DNA of 64,000 nucleotides from Atherix ibis (GCA_958298945.1 OY282605.1:42696811-42760810); one strand, 5' to 3'; positions 11,300 through 24,667 are shown, counted from the stretch's first letter. Program-made: numbers and translations. Notes: generated from the sequence alone by a model not told the origin.

Positions 11300-11900
11300 A
11301 AATATTAACATATAGAGAATTTAACCTAAAATGCTACCCTAAAGAACGCCGTTAGTTAACTGCTGCTACAGCTGTTCAGACACAAAAAGTGAGGGAATAG
11401 AGAAACGTTCCATCCAGCAGGGCGTTAGATACTCTCATGTTTAGATACTCTCACGTTAGATACTCTTATTATCTAATCTTACATTTTCTACCAATCAGAA
11501 TATTTACTGTACTAAAAATGGCGTTTGTTTGGATTATATTATTGTTCATAAAATCAATCAGATGAAAGTAGGTCGCTAGGTCCAGACGTGTATCTACCTG
11601 GGTTATAGTTCCTTTTTCAGGATAATTCTTGGCTGACTATCGGGATAATTTTTACAGCTAATAACTATTTGCACTTAATTGTGAAGGTTCTATCAGTTTT
11701 TATAGGATTAGCTGAATCGACTTCCCCCGACTCAGCAATTTAGGCAAAAATTTTAATTAGGCAAATATGGTTGTATGACTTTTTAAAATCAATTGATACC
11801 AGCAAAACGCAGTGTCTTTTTTTGTAGCTTTCGTAAATTGAATCCTGTAGTTTTAAAAGCACGGTCAGAGTCCCATTTGGCCTACTTATAGTATTATATT
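11300..11900 (-). mobile_element. LINE reverse transcriptase relic
   Basis: Minus-strand frames give, in order, TVLLKLQDSIYESYKKRHC then VLLVSIDFKKSYNHI (the RT segment normally ending in a D..KAFD box) and, about 400 bp on, TNGVL*GSIL matching GVPQGSIL. Stops and frameshifts are frequent. A short triplicated motif (tagatactctcatgt-like) lies at 11437-11470. Clade not assigned. Confidence 0.5.
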
Positions 11901-13130
11901 CGCCCAATTTATTTATTTCTTAAAGTGATGGATTTATTGAATTGATATTAATTTTAATTGCCAAAAAGTGAACATAAAAATGTTAAAACGTCCATCTACA
12001 AATAAATTAAAAAATGATATTGCATAATTGGATAGTTGTTAAAATGGAATTTAATTTTGATTTTTTATACCAAAAAATACTCCTGACCCAATAATAATTT
12101 TACATACTAGCACATACACGTGTACACTAGGTTTATTTTTTTTTAATGGTAGTTTTACGAAACTAAATAAAATAATTCCGACTAGAAATGCACTCATCCA
12201 ATTTTCAGATGATTTCAATGATACCACCAACCAGTACGACCATTTACAGTAGTTATCATTATTTTTATCACAGTACTGGGGATTTTCGAAATTAGTTTAT
12301 AGTAAAAAACGATTTCTGTAGAAAAAGTTCGAAAATATTTTGATGTACTTGTGCAGTTTAGTTTATGGCCCGACATCTGTCAACTGAAAACGAGTTCCAC
12401 CATAAATTTTCAACGTTTGCAAAGCTTAAAAGCCATTCCGTAATGGAATTAATCGGGTTTGATGGTCTCTATCTATATGGCCCTATATTCGGGTACGGCT
12501 GATTCTTTTTTTTTCCTTTTTATCTTTTATGTATTTGAGTATTTTTATTCGAATGATGATTTTGTTTTGCGTTTATGTCGTTGATTTTTACTCTCATACA
12601 TAAATTTTTTCTTCCTCATAATATTTTGACTGTTTGATTTGGATATGAATTTTAGAGCTTTATGGAGTCGTACTTCTCTTGAAATTGGATATACATGTAC
12701 TCTGATCTATCAGCCTTCGGGTTATAGAACTAAATGGGAATAAAATTGTTTTTCCTTCTGTTCATTATTTGCTTATAGTTTTCATTTATTTCCATTTACT
12801 TGCTTTTCAATATTTCTATATTTTATTAGCAAATAACTGAATGACGATATTATTTATGACAATACGTGTATATGAATTTTAATAAATTATAATTTTTTTC
12901 AATAGTTCTAAATCAATAAAACGCAATAAGGTAATTAATAAAAATTTTATGTTTTTAATTTATTTATAAAAGAGAAACGATAAATTCTATTATAAAGATG
13001 AAAGATAATTGAAAATAAATATTTCTCATTGAATTTTACTATTATTACTTTAATATTTGTTTAAAGATAATTTCAATAGCTTTCTGGAAAAAAATTAAAA
13101 TTAATAAGTTTTAAGACAATTAAAAGTCGA
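11901..13130. other. AT-rich region without recognisable genes
   Basis: I see no coding frame, RNA gene or repeat structure I can support here. Confidence 0.45.
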
Positions 13131-13131
13131 C

Positions 13132-16100
13132 GCTGACTACAAGCCGGGGTGAGAGGCTGACTACAAGCCTTATACAATATATATGTAGTCCGTACGGTCC
13201 CCCAACGTCAGTGGGGGTTGCTCGCTGGCCTGATAAGCCGCAAGCTATAAAAAAAAACACCTTATCAAGAAACAGCACAAGAAGAAGCATCCGGACCATA
13301 CCTCAGGCAAAAACTCATTTGGCTTTCACCGAACAACCCGAATAGGTACCTGGAACGTGCGGACTCTCTCCTAAACTTCTCGACTGGCGCAAGCTATCTC
13401 CGAAATGTGACGCTAGAACCTCGACATCCTGGGAATCTCCGAGACAAGCTGGAAACATCAAGGAACCCTCACAACGAAGACGAGTGAACACTTCATCTAT
13501 AGCGGCAACGACAGCGGCTACCACGGATTGATCCTATCAGCCAACACAAAGAGATCTCTCATGGGCTATAAACCGGTCTCCGACCGCCTTCTGACAGCCG
13601 GGTTCCGCTCCTTGACGCCAACAAAGAAGCCTTCTACCACCAACTAGAGACGTGTATTCAATCTGCCCCGAAGAGCGACATCAAAATTGTTATGGGCGAC
13701 TTCAACGCTAAAGTAGGCCAGGACAACACTGATTTTCGCTCGGTCATTGGAACACACAGCCTCCACGCAGAGAGAAACGACAACGGGAACCGTCTCACTG
13801 ACGTCTGCTCAGCTCATCAACTCTTCATCGGTGGCACCAAGTTTCCTCACAAGAACATCCACAAATACATCTGACAGTCTCCGGATCGTGTGACCAGATA
13901 GACCACGTCCTGATAAGCAAAAAAATTCCTCGGATCGCTCCTGGACATCAAGACAATCCGAGGAGCTGACATATACAGCGACCATCAGCTGTTACTTGGG
14001 GTGGTCAAACTAAGGCCTGCGGCAACTAAACAACAAGGTTGCGCAGTATGCTCGCACGACATCCAACGCCTGCAGAATCCAGAGACAGCCGAGATATTTG
14101 CAAACAAGCTGGAAGAATTGAGTCACAATGCCGAAAGGCTGACATGGCCTTCTCTAATGCGCAAACTAAAGTCCGCTGCAGAGGAAGCAACGGGCTTCCG
14201 GAACTATAAGAGGAAAGAGTGGATCCGCGAGTCAACCTGGACTCAAATAGAAGAACGAAGAAAGCTGAAAGGTCTACTCCAAACTGCTCAAACCCGCGAG
14301 GAAAGGCACCATCTACAGACGAGATACAACCCTGCTCAAAAGATGGTCAAACGCATGGCAAGGGATGACAAGAGGAACTACTTCAACGGAATAACCAGCG
14401 AAACAGAAGCCGCTGCACACCGGAGCGACATCCGCAGTGTATATGCATCAATTTGCAAACTATCCGGAAAAAGAACACCCTCACTACCACCACTTAAGAA
14501 CAAAGACGGTCAAGCTCTCTCCACGGATGAAGAACAACTCGACCGCTGGAAGAAATTCTTCTCAGAATCCCTTCCAATAGCTCCAGAATTCCATCCTCCT
14601 CCTCCAGTGATGCGCAGAAGCCCACGAAGATCCATCCCAACAACACCGCCGACGATTATGGAGATCACAACAGCAGTCAACAAGCTCAAGAACAGCAAAG
14701 CACCCGGACCTGACAACCTGGCCCCAGAGGTTCTGAAGTTTAACCCGCCACTCCTGGCCTCGCTGTTGCTTCCTATCATCGTAGAAGCCTGGACACAATG
14801 CCACTTCCCGCACAGCTGGAAAGAATGAGTAATTATCACCATCCCGAAGAAAGGTGACCTTGGCGATTGCAAAAACTGGAGGGGAATTACTCTGCTGAAC
14901 ACCATCCAGAAACTAATCGCCTCAATCATCCTGACTCGCCTCACTCCAACAATGGAAAGTGCCCTTTGCAATGAGCAGTCTGGCTTTAGACCAAACCTCT
15001 CCTGTGCTGATCACATCAGCAGCCTAAGAATGATCATTGAACAGTCGAACGAATGGAACAGTCCGCTCTATCTTCTCTTCGTTGACTTCGAAAGAGCCTT
15101 CGACATGATTTCTCGCGACGCCATCTGGAGTGCTCTGGCTGAACTAGGCATCCCACAGGCCATCATCGATCTCATCCGAGAACTATACCGTGAGGCCCCG
15201 TGTAGAGTGCGCTTCAAAGGACGAAACAGCGATCCATTCAACATCTCGAGAGGAGTCAGGCAGGGTTGCGTAATCTCGCCTATCCTCTTCATAATCGCCC
15301 TAGACCTAGTCCTTCAATGCAATAACAACATAGCTAGCAACGGTATCCAGTGGACACTGCGTGAGAAGCTCCACAACCTGTACTACACCGACGACATATG
15401 CCTCATGTCCCACACCTTCAACGACATTCAGGAGAAACTAAATGCTCTGGCCTCCAACGCCGAAGAAGTGGGGATGAGAATCAACATCTAGAAGACCAAA
15501 TGGATGCGTATCGGCGCCACCTGCGAGAGGCCCTTGATGCTACACGGTACCCTAGTTGAAGATGTCGAAAAGTTCTGTTATCTTGGCAGCATGCTCAGCA
15601 AGGATGGTGGAACTGAAACAGACATTCAAACGCGCATCAACAAGGCGCGGCAAGCGTACACCTCACTTGGGAACGTGTGGCGTTCCAACCACCTCTCCAT
15701 AGCACTCAAACTTTGAATATTCAGTTCAAACATCAAGCCAGTCCTGATGTACAGCTGCGAAACATGGAAAGTAATCGACAGCACAACTCGTAAGCCTCAT
15801 ACATTTGTGAACAGATGCTTGAGGCGTATAAGCAAGATCTTCTGCCCGAACTGGATAACGAACGATGAGCTGCTTCCTCTCACGAAGCAAATACCCCTGC
15901 TAGCTGACATCAAACGCAAGAAATAAAGTTGGATTGGCCACACCTTGCGAAAACCACCTACGGACATAGCAAGGATGGCACTAGATTGGAATACGCAGGG
16001 CAATCGCAGCAGAGGACGACCAAGGACCACTTGGAGAAGATCAGTCGAGCGCGAACACCAACAAATTGGCAAGCCATGGTCGGAAGTGAAAAGGCTAGCC

Positions 16101-16262
16101 CAAGACAGAAGCAGATGGAGAGAGTTCACAGAGTCTCTAGTGCCGCTATATGCTCCATAGGAGCGACTGTGTCTCATGTCTATGTGTATAAATGCATATA
16201 TGTGTTATGTAAAAATTGTACAATAACGTATAAATGAAAAACCTGTCATTAAAAAAAATAAA
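13132..16262 (+). mobile_element. RTE-type LINE, nearly full length, inactivated
   Basis: A GC-richer block of 3.1 kb set in AT-rich DNA. It starts with the element's 5' leader (a doubled gactacaagcc motif at about 13137-13164, then gtagtccgtacggtccccca), runs through endonuclease and RT coding, and ends in a short 3' UTR and A-rich tail (about 16245-16275). The leader and 3' end also bound the deleted copy at 51305-52180. Upstream sequence equivalent to that copy's 5S/tRNA-like head is absent, so this copy is slightly 5'-truncated or lacks that head. No clear target-site duplication was found. The clade call (RTE-like) rests on the single APE endonuclease-RT organisation and motif style. Confidence 0.8.
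13328..16160 (+). pseudogene. RTE-type endonuclease/reverse transcriptase
   Basis: Encodes the polyprotein that nicks target DNA and reverse transcribes the element RNA on it. Endonuclease: RVGTWNVRTLS near 13340, LDILGISETSW near 13420, MGDFNAKVGQDN at 13692, FPHKNIHKYI near 13850 and QIDHVLIS near 13900, with deletions and frameshifts. RT: 14001-15491, including KAPGPDNLAPEVLK (about 14698), NEQSGFRPN (about 14970), FVDFERAFD (about 15078), RGVRQGCVISPILF (about 15250) and YYTDDICLMS (about 15380), where YADD is YTDD with both Asp kept. C-terminal: YLGSMLSKDGGTETDIQTRI (about 15580), then the terminal region to PLYAP at 16160. In-frame stops near 14826, 15489, 15714 and 15924 all look like single-base changes. 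The copy is dead but young. Confidence 0.8.
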
Positions 16263-16739
16263 AAAGGTAAATAAAAAGGGTAAATTGGATCTTAAGATAA
16301 TTAGACACAGACTAATCATTTTCTAGCCTTAAAGCAAATTTTATGAAATTCTTTTATTATTGAACATTTTAAAAAAAATAATAAATTTTTACTATTTTTT
16401 GGATACAATTTAGCCTCAGACCATAATTTTTTCTTGTTTAAAATTAAAAACAAAAAGACTTCCTCAATAAAAAAAAAAGTAAGAACTTTCTTTTATTTCT
16501 GAATAAAAATTTCAATCTTTTATTTTAAAAAAAGCTATTATTTATAAAATAAACGCAAAATATAAAAGATTATCCAATTTGGTTTCTGCAAAATAATATT
16601 CAATAAAATAAAATTTGAAATACAGGTTTTTGTAAATTTTTCTATTTTATTATATTATTTAAAATTAGTTATTTTTTATTAAAATTAAAATTATTGTAGG
16701 ATTTGGTCCTTTTAAAGTGTTTTTTAATGAATCTTTTGC
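16263..16739. other. AT-rich spacer
   Basis: Very A/T-rich DNA after the LINE tail, with no coding or structural feature I can support. Confidence 0.45.
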
Positions 16740-17800
16740 ATATTTCAGGCCGTAAATCGGTTATTACTTGATGCATGCTGGTTTTTAATATAATTTTCGA
16801 AGAATAAATTTAACGGCGTCAAATCGCATGATCTTGGAGAGTATTACCAACTCTCAAAATTAAGCACCTTCAGTTATTTTTGCGCAATAAATATAAAAAT
16901 TTATCATGTTATGTGGCTGATATTTGGTTCTACATTTTTGGCCTAGGTCATGATATCATAGATTTGTTCGGTGCCAGAATTTATTCGACGATCGTACCAT
17001 AGGCAAAAAAAAATGATCGAGGCTGGACCCGACACCACGACGACGACATGGTATGATCGGGAGAGTTATTTGGTGTTTGGAAGTGGAGGATACTAGTGAA
17101 AAATTTATCATTGAGAAAGCAGTTAAATGAAACTGTCAGATTTAAAATTTAAGCGCATTTAAACTTTTGGTTTTCCTCTCTTTCTTTCTTGTGCATAATT
17201 AATAATAATAATAATAATTATAATAATAAATAGAAGAAGTTATTCAGTAACATCGCTCAGCTTGATCCTTTTTATTCCTTTTAGCGCCATTTTAATATTT
17301 TTTTATATCAGAAGTTTTATTTTTTTATTCAGATTTATTTTTTTAATCCTCTCAATTTTTATACAATACCTTTTCCCAGCTCCTGTTCCTTTTTCACCCG
17401 GTCTCGAAAGGTTTTTATTAAATTTAATTGATATTTCTTTTGTCCTCTTTCCCCCCCCCTCTTTCCCCTCCCTTGGAGAAGTTAACACATTCAGTGTCTC
17501 CAAACTTTTGTGTAATTAGAAGGATTTTTTGTTATTTGGGTTTGAGGACAGCACATTGTCAATCTTCGAAACCACTCTCTCCTCACCAAAAATCTCGTCA
17601 ATATTAGCTACCGTGTTAAGAAGTTCTCTGAATTCTAAATCTTAATACTTTTTTTATCTTTATCTAAGTTTTTGAAGCTCTATATATGATCATTTTGCTT
17701 ATTGACATATTCACCAATCAAAAAATTAGCCTCATCGGTGAAAGTAATTTTGCGCGAAATATGGCTACAGCAGAATTACGACTTTTGTAAAAAAGTTTTT
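16740..17800 (-). mobile_element. DD41D (rosa-like) transposase relic, interrupted
   Basis: At the 5' side of the minus strand (about 17700-17760) the frame reads ISRKITFTDEANFLIGEYVN then KQNDHI, matching the first catalytic Asp region (SDEAHF.L.GYVNKQN) of rosa-like transposases. At 16765-16838 it reads RSCDLTPLNLFFENYIKN, matching the RSCDLTPLD third-catalytic region, with the final Asp changed to Asn. The two are over 850 bp apart, about twice the usual distance, so something has been inserted between (a T-rich tract and an AAT microsatellite lie at 17200-17360). Not functional. Confidence 0.6.
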
Positions 17801-18665
17801 ACAATTTATATGCATTTTTTTGATAATTTTTAAAATACATATTATAAAATGGCAAATTTTAAAATAAATTAATATAATTTAAAATAATTATTTATTGAAC
17901 AAATAATTAATAATAATAAGGCTATACTTTCCCAACTATAAAAAGGATTATGTGTTATAATCAAAGTACTCATTTAATTAATTGTACATTAAAATTAAAC
18001 CAAAAACTATTATTAAAATATTTATTTATTTATTGATGATATGTGTTATTATTTGGATATTAGTCAATGTTCATCAAACAATTGAGAGTTTCGCGATTTT
18101 TATAAACTTTAACTGGTATTAAACCAATGCAAACGATTGCCGAATATTAAACCGTATCAGTATAGTTCAGAAATTGGAATTTAAATTAAATTGAATAAAA
18201 AAATATTTATTTGTATCCATTCTAAAAATTCAGGTGTACACAAATAGTGCAAAATAAATCTAAATAGTAGTGCTAAAATCTAGGATACTAACGCATAATC
18301 CTTACTATTAAAGTGGAAAAGTATTATTTTTTTTCATTTTTCAAAATTATAGATTATTCAAATATACTGCATTTCAAATAATACCATAATTATTATTGGC
18401 AATGACAAAACGAATTTTCAATGCTGATAATTTTTCAATAGTAAAGATAAAAGTTTTAATAGGACAGAGTGTAGCAAAGCGCCATTTTAAAGTATTAAAT
18501 TTAATCTGTTATTTAATGTGGTCAAATTAATCTATAAATTTTGGTATTTATACAAAAGCTTCATATTCGATTCTCATCGAATTGTTGTGGTAGCAACCAT
18601 TTTAAATTTTTACTATTAAAATGGTTTTTTTTTTTAAATATTAGTTTTTATATTTTTTTTATATT
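17801..18665. other. AT-rich spacer
   Basis: No coding or structured feature seen between the DD41D relic and the mariner that follows. Confidence 0.45.
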
Positions 18666-19887
18666 TACGAGGATTGTTCAATAAGTCCTTAGAAAATCCA
18701 AGAAATTGCGCTTGTAGTGTCGGTAAAGATTTTTTTTGTAAGTATCATTATCGACAAGAATTCAGCTCGATCCACAGCGTAAGTCAATTTCTATCGTCGA
18801 TTAAAGTTAACGACATTTAGGGCTGTCATTAAACATCTCCATTTGAAAGGCTTAAGCCCGAAAGAAATCAAAGCCGACTGGATTTGCGACGGTTTACAAT
18901 TGGGTGAATGAATTTAAACGTGGCCGTTCATCCACAAAAGATGAACATCGTTCAGGACGCCCAGTTGAGGTGTCTACTCCTGAAATCATCGACAAAATCC
19001 ACGATCTGATTTTGAACGATCGGCGAATTAAAGTGCCCGAATTAGTTGAGGCTACGGGCATATCACAAGGTACAGTCGCTTCAATTTTGCATGAGAAATT
19101 GTCTGTGAAAAAAATTTCGGCAAGATGGGTGCCGCGCTTGCTCTCAGAGGAGAATAAGCGCAATCGTGTAGTGGACTCTGAGGATATGTTGGCACTCTTC
19201 CATCGCAATCCTGCCGAATTCCTTCGTCGATATGTCACTGTGGACGAAACCTGGATACACTACTACACTCCAGAAACGAAGAGACAGTCATCACAGTGGA
19301 TTTTCAAGGGTGAAAGGGCTCCGAAGAAGGCAAAAACTGTGCCATCGGCCGGCAAGGTGATGGCCACGGTCTTTTGGGATTCGCAGGGCATCATTTTTCT
19401 CGACTACTTGGAAAACGGAAAAACAATAATAGGAGCGTATTACGCGTCGTTATTGCAACGGTTGAGCGAGGAAATCAAAGAGAAACGCCCCCATCTGAAG
19501 AAGAAAAAAATCCTCTTGCATCAGGACAATGCGCGTGTGCACACCTGCGCTGTTTCCATGGCCAAAATTGTGGAATTGAGAATGGAATTGTTGCAGCATC
19601 CCGATTATTCACCAGATTTGGCCCCGAGTGACTATTTTCTTTTCCCCAATCTGAAGAAATGGCTTGGCGGACGACGGTTCACTTCCAACGAGGACGTCAT
19701 TGCTCAAACGGATGAGTATTTTGCAGAACTTCCGAAATCCTTTTTTTTGGACGGGATAAAAATTTTGGAAAAACGGTTGGAAAAGTGTATAGAGCTAAAA
19801 AGAGATTATGTTTAAGAATAAAATTTTTTTTTTTAAAAAAACAGTTTTTCCATCTTTTTCTAAGGACTTATTGAACGACCCTCGTAG
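18666..19887 (+). mobile_element. mariner (DD34D), group B copy 1
   Basis: Complete element of about 1.22 kb bounded by TA and near-perfect inverted ends (tacgaggattgttcaataag on the left, cttattgaacgaccctcgta on the right). Compared with the sister copy at 58953-60187 it has lost about 32 bp that included the start codon (near 18819) and 29 bp in the first helix-turn-helix (near 18875), but its right two thirds is unbroken. The very close match between the two copies indicates recent activity of the family. Confidence 0.9.
18904..19815 (+). pseudogene. mariner transposase, group B, N-terminally deleted but open catalytic domain
   Basis: 303 codons open to the natural TAA. Residues 1-80 hold the rest of the DNA-binding region (GRP linker at 18-20, second helix-turn-helix KVPELVEATGISQGTV, and the WVPRLL motif at 75-80). 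The catalytic Asp residues are D114 (VDETW), D208 (HQDNARVHT) and D243 (LAPSDYFLF); 34 residues separate the last two. The domain continues to the usual C-terminus. The real start seen in the sister copy (MEKSEF...) is deleted and a 29-bp deletion upstream breaks the frame, so the ATG used here is an internal Met. Strictly a pseudogene, though the catalytic domain has no visible defect. Confidence 0.85.
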
Positions 19888-21110
19888 TTAAGTTATTCAA
19901 TTATAATATAATTGTGGATGCATAATTTTTTCATGTTCAAAAATACAAAAATTAATATTGGAAACTAACTTTAACACCATTAAAGTAATTTTGGTTTTCA
20001 TATACTTTAATATAGTCATCAGTACATAAAAGTCGGGTGGGTGACTGCACTAATAAGCTAATCTATAATATTATTCTAACAGACGATAATGCATCTGGAA
20101 GATTGCCTACTATTCTATGAAGAACATAAAATGTATTTTCTTATACTTTCATCCATTATGCTATTAGCAAAATGTTCTTATTCAGATACTCACATATGGT
20201 AGATAACTATGCTCCATGTTCATGTGTCCTTTTTTGTAATATGATTAGATAAAGTTTACATAGAATAGTATACACAATTTTGTTAGTTACAAAATAATGA
20301 CATTTAGTAATGGAATATATAGAAATTTCCATCGAAAATATTAAAACCTTTTCGATATTATAATCGCCGGATATTGTCTTCCAGCCATTATTGTTAGATG
20401 TCTTCTAAACAAACAAGGAAGCTGTAAAATTACTTAAGCTGAGATGCTTTGACCTCGTTTGTTTCGAATTGATCAATTTATCTTACCGATAACATCATTT
20501 CATGTTAAATTATGAAATTAATCGTATTTTGTGATAAAATCAAATTAGGATCTAATTTTATGTATAGCTCATCTTCTGTATAAAATAAATACTTACTATC
20601 TGCGCTTCTCTATTAAACACGTTTTGTAGGGTAGTTTTACTATCAAAGAATTCAAAAATAGCTCAATAAAGCCTTGCTAAAGATAACAATATATTTTAAC
20701 CTGTCCTATTACTCGTATGTTTTGGCTAATTTATCCATCTAGACTAAATAAAATTATCATCTTTTGACAATTTATTGGTAATTTACTTATCATATTCATA
20801 GAAATATAGTACTATTTTTTTTATCTTTCTATTTGCACTTAAAATTTATGTGCTATTTTATATTTAAACTTGTAAGAAAATTAGTATTAGCCTCTACCCC
20901 CCATTTATGTATTGTACACAAGAATGTCTTTATTAAATATTAATATAATATTTTAATATTAACATATTACGGACGCATTTTATAAGATCCAAAAGAGTAT
21001 CTTTGATATTTTTTTATATTAGGAAACTTTCGATAGGATTAGCTGTCAAACCATCTGTCATCTGTCAAAATTTGTTAATGATTTTTACACAGTAAATAAC
21101 TCTTCAATTC
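19888..21110. other. AT-rich region without recognisable genes
   Basis: No feature I can support. Short T-rich tracts only. Confidence 0.45.
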
Positions 21111-21119
21111 TCAAAGTGC

Positions 21120-21440
21120 ACGAAACTATTTTACACCCAAATTATTTTTAGAAATGTGGCTCATATAATATTTGGCTCAGTATTTTAGTTAACAACCAAA
21201 ATTATCGCTTTTAGAGATATTGGAGATTTTTTTGTATCGGCGTCGTCGTCGCGCCAATGCCCTCGATACGGTTAATGAAGAGCGTTACCGGAAGTCATGA
21301 TCAACGATTATTTCCCTGAAAATATGAAAAAACATAGATTAAAAAAATAGCACGACGGTAGTTAAATGTGTAAGATCGTCATTGCGTCCATCATCTAAGG
21401 GCTGAGTAGAAAGGCTCCTCGCCATCGGTATAAAAAGAGG
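21120..21440 (+). mobile_element. DD41D transposase relic
   Basis: Plus-strand frames read IWLSILVNNQNYRF at about 21163-21210 (matching the ..F.L.GYVN.QN.R.W region after the first catalytic Asp) and TVNEERYR then MINDYFPENM at about 21258-21325 (matching the TVN.ERYR.MI..FF segment). A possible remnant of the second Asp box (HDGS..CK) follows near 21345. Several frameshifts. Ends not found. Confidence 0.5.
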
Positions 21441-23760
21441 CCCAGATGGTCCAACGAAGTTTTTAAAAAAATTATTGTGCCACGTCTATAATAATTTTTT
21501 TTTTATTCCACTACCCAATCGGTAAATGCGTCCCTCTATTTTTCTTATCGAGACGAGAACATAACAATTTATTAAAGACACAATTTGGCAACAACGTAAT
21601 ATCATGCAATGGACCTTATAAAAATTAGGCTGTTCGTCAGGCCATGTGCCTGAAATAATTTTTAAACACTAATGGTAAAAAATTATGAAATTTTTTTTTA
21701 CACAATTTAATTTTTTGTTCTTTTTTTAAGAAACTGTAATTGTTTTTAAAAAAAAACATGCGATAGAACAGGGATTATATAATATGTGTATTATAAATGT
21801 GGGCCAGATCTATACAAGTCTATAGTATAAATAGTAATAAAAATTGATTATTATTATTCGAAATTATAAAAAATAATTGCAAATATTTGAAATGTGGCAA
21901 TTTGGTAAGTTCTCATTTCAACAAAAAAACATTTAGTTACTTCAGTAGAGTCAATTTTGTAATATTCATCGTGGACTTATCAACCATAAAAAAATTATTC
22001 TGGAGCCTACTTTTTTTGTGCGCCTTATAATATTAGAAGAGGTAATTATAATAACATTTAATATCCTGTTTGATAAGTCCATGATAACTTATCATTTTTC
22101 TTTAAAAACTATTTCCATTTTTTGTGTTTTAATTATTTAAGGCTGTCTATTATATAAATTGTGTTTGTATCTATAGAGTTAATTCCCGTTTAAAATATTC
22201 ATGATAAAATGATTTTTCACTCATAAAATTCAATTTAATGTACTCTATATCACGTCTTATAACCATGTAATATAATCAAACTTTTAACAATAATCAATTT
22301 TAAATAGGGTCTTTTAAAAAAATAACAACTATAAATTTACTACTTCCGAAACCATATAAAATATTAATGAGTATTTGATAAAATTATCTATTTAATTCGT
22401 TAATTGAAGTTATTATTTCACTCTTTTACTCGTATTTATATTCATATTTTAATTATTGATCCACAAAATAGCTTTCAATAAATTACGAAAAATATTACAT
22501 TAATTTAATATTGATTTATGAAAAATCCTTAAATCCTAGCTCAAGTTATAATAAATAATAACCCTTCGATTTAGCGCACACATTAAGTTTGTGTACTGAT
22601 GGATTTATTTGCACATCCGTCATCGGTGATAGATTGTGGCCTTATCATCAGGTAAAAGCTTAATTGCCGATATGTCTCCTATTAAACAGAGAGCATCATA
22701 CGGGTCAGTATAGAGAGTATCATACTTCCGTCCTCGATTAAGCAGAGAGCGTTATACTTCCATCTTCGATGATAGATCCTGGCCTTAAAGCTCAATTGGC
22801 GGTAAGTTTGCATTTAAACATAGAACAATAGAGTACTCATAAGACCCGAAGTGCACTTGCATCCGCTTGTATGCAACCTTCATTGCTAGGTATAATTTTT
22901 GCTAAGGAATTCCCAATCCGATTTATCTTTCTATCTTAACTTTCAGTTATCGAAGCGATAGGTGTGAATTAATATCTGTCAACGGTACTGCCTTTTTTGA
23001 TCACCAAGTATCAGATCCACTAATAAGAGCCAATGCCGGACAATGTGGATTGCGTTTAAGTGATCTCTTCTAGGAATATACCGATAACGCCATCCGTAAG
23101 ACGTCATCTGGAAAACTAATCATAATTCATTGGTAGTTTTAAGCAGTGCATCATCCAGCACATTCCGCAACAATGGGACGAGGACCGTGTCCAGTGGGAC
23201 TCCTCCACCATTGTACTATGTTTCCATTCCTTTCGATTTTGTTTATCAGTGTTTTATCGGTAAAGTAATCTGCTTTTTCTCCCTGAGCTGAACGTGTTCT
23301 TCATAATAAATAAAAAATGGCGCTTCTATCGTTTTTCCCCAAAGACTATAAGGACCATACTAAGATAGATAGGCCTACTGATATGAGTATTTAAATAGCA
23401 AATAGACAAGAAGTTGATGAAATTATTTTTAAACTTAAATATACATAAATATAAAGAGAAAAAATCTATATTCATTATATATAATTGCGGTCGTTTGTCT
23501 GTCCCTAACGTTTTATCCGTAACGTTTATTTTGTAACTAATGTTGATAGATGGCGCTGTTAGCAAACTACAGAACTAACTAATAGATGGTACTGTTAGCA
23601 TTCTTTCAGTAAACTCTTTAGTACAGAATTGTACCGATTTGCTTAAAAAAACTGTCAAACGGTGAATTTCGGTTATTATAATATAATTAACGTCCTATTG
23701 GAAAGCGATTTGTTTAAAATAATCTGCCAAGCGGTGAATTTCTGTGAAGACACGACGAAT
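21441..23760. other. unassigned region; GC-richer island at 22560-23260
   Basis: Mostly AT-rich. At 22560-23260 base composition is more balanced, with a loosely repeated motif (agagagcatcatac, agagagtatcatac, agagagcgttatac around 22688-22755), but no frame gives a protein I recognise. It may be an old retrotransposon. No RNA gene is seen. Confidence 0.35.
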
Positions 23761-24667
23761 TATAAACGAGGTCTGTTTAAAAAGAATTACCGCGGGTTGC
23801 GTATTTTATTTTATTCGATTTTCGAGTTGTTGTGGCGTTTTGTTGGTACTCATATCTCTCACTTATGTTGACGAGTTCGGTCATTTTGAATGTTCAGTTA
23901 ATTTTTGACAGCTGCTTTGCTTGCACGTGTTTTGGCTCGTCTTCGATTTTTGCTCAATTTCGACCAAAAACAGCATCGCATTAACATTGCTAAGGAACTG
24001 TTGGACTCTGTCCGCGACGACCCAAATTTGCTCCAGTGGGTCATAACTAGTAATGATTAAAGGGTTTATGGTTATGACGTGGAAACCAAAGCCCAATCAT
24101 CCCAATGGAAGCTGCCGCACGAGCCAAGACCGAAAAAGTGCCAAGTTCGGTCGAATGTGAATGTTTTGCTTACAGTTTTTTTTCGATTGCAGGGGCGTGG
24201 TGCATCATGAGTTCTTGCCACAGGGTAGAACGGTTAAAAAGGAATATTACCTGTAAGTAATGCGCAAGTTTCGTAAAGCAATTCCCCAGAAACGCCCAGA
24301 TTCGTGAAAGAATAAAAATTGGATTTTGCCATTTTTGGCCAAAAACAACACACTAATAATGCCGCAGCCACCGTATTCCCCAGATCTGGCCCCCTGTGAC
24401 TTTTCCTTATTCCCGAAACTGAAGAGCCCCATGAAAGGACGGCGCTACGCTACAATTGAGGAGATAAAGACGGCATCGAAGGAGAAGCTGAACAAGCTCA
24501 CAAAAAATGATTTTTTGAAGTGCTTAGAGGATTGGAAAAAATGTTGGCACAAGTGTATAATATTTGGTAGGGATTACTTTGAAGAGGACAAAATAGATAT
24601 TCATGAACAAATAAATAATTTTTGAAAAAGACAAAATTCGCGATACTTTTTGAACAGACCTCGTATA
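23761..24667 (+). mobile_element. mariner (DD34D), group A copy 3
   Basis: Ends: tataaacgaggtctgtttaa on the left and tttttgaacagacctcgtat on the right. This copy keeps the true 3' end that the copies at 7277 and 44425 lack. Plus-strand coding recovers YGYDVETKAQSSQWKLPHEP (after a stop replaces the usual D/E residues of the first catalytic box: TSND*RVYGYD), then frameshifts. A deletion of about 50 bp near 24325 removes the HHDN second catalytic box. The last 99 codons (24326-24625) are intact from PQPPYSPDLAPCDFSLFP to the natural stop. Confidence 0.8.
24326..24625 (+). pseudogene. mariner transposase C-terminal part, group A
   Basis: 99 open codons carrying the third catalytic Asp (SPDLAPCDFSLFP) and the complete C-terminal region through DYFEEDKIDIHEQINNF. 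It shows how a whole group A protein ends, which is useful for seeing that the copies at 7487 and 44624 are truncated about 70 residues early. The Met is internal, created by a deletion that removed the second catalytic box. Confidence 0.7.
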
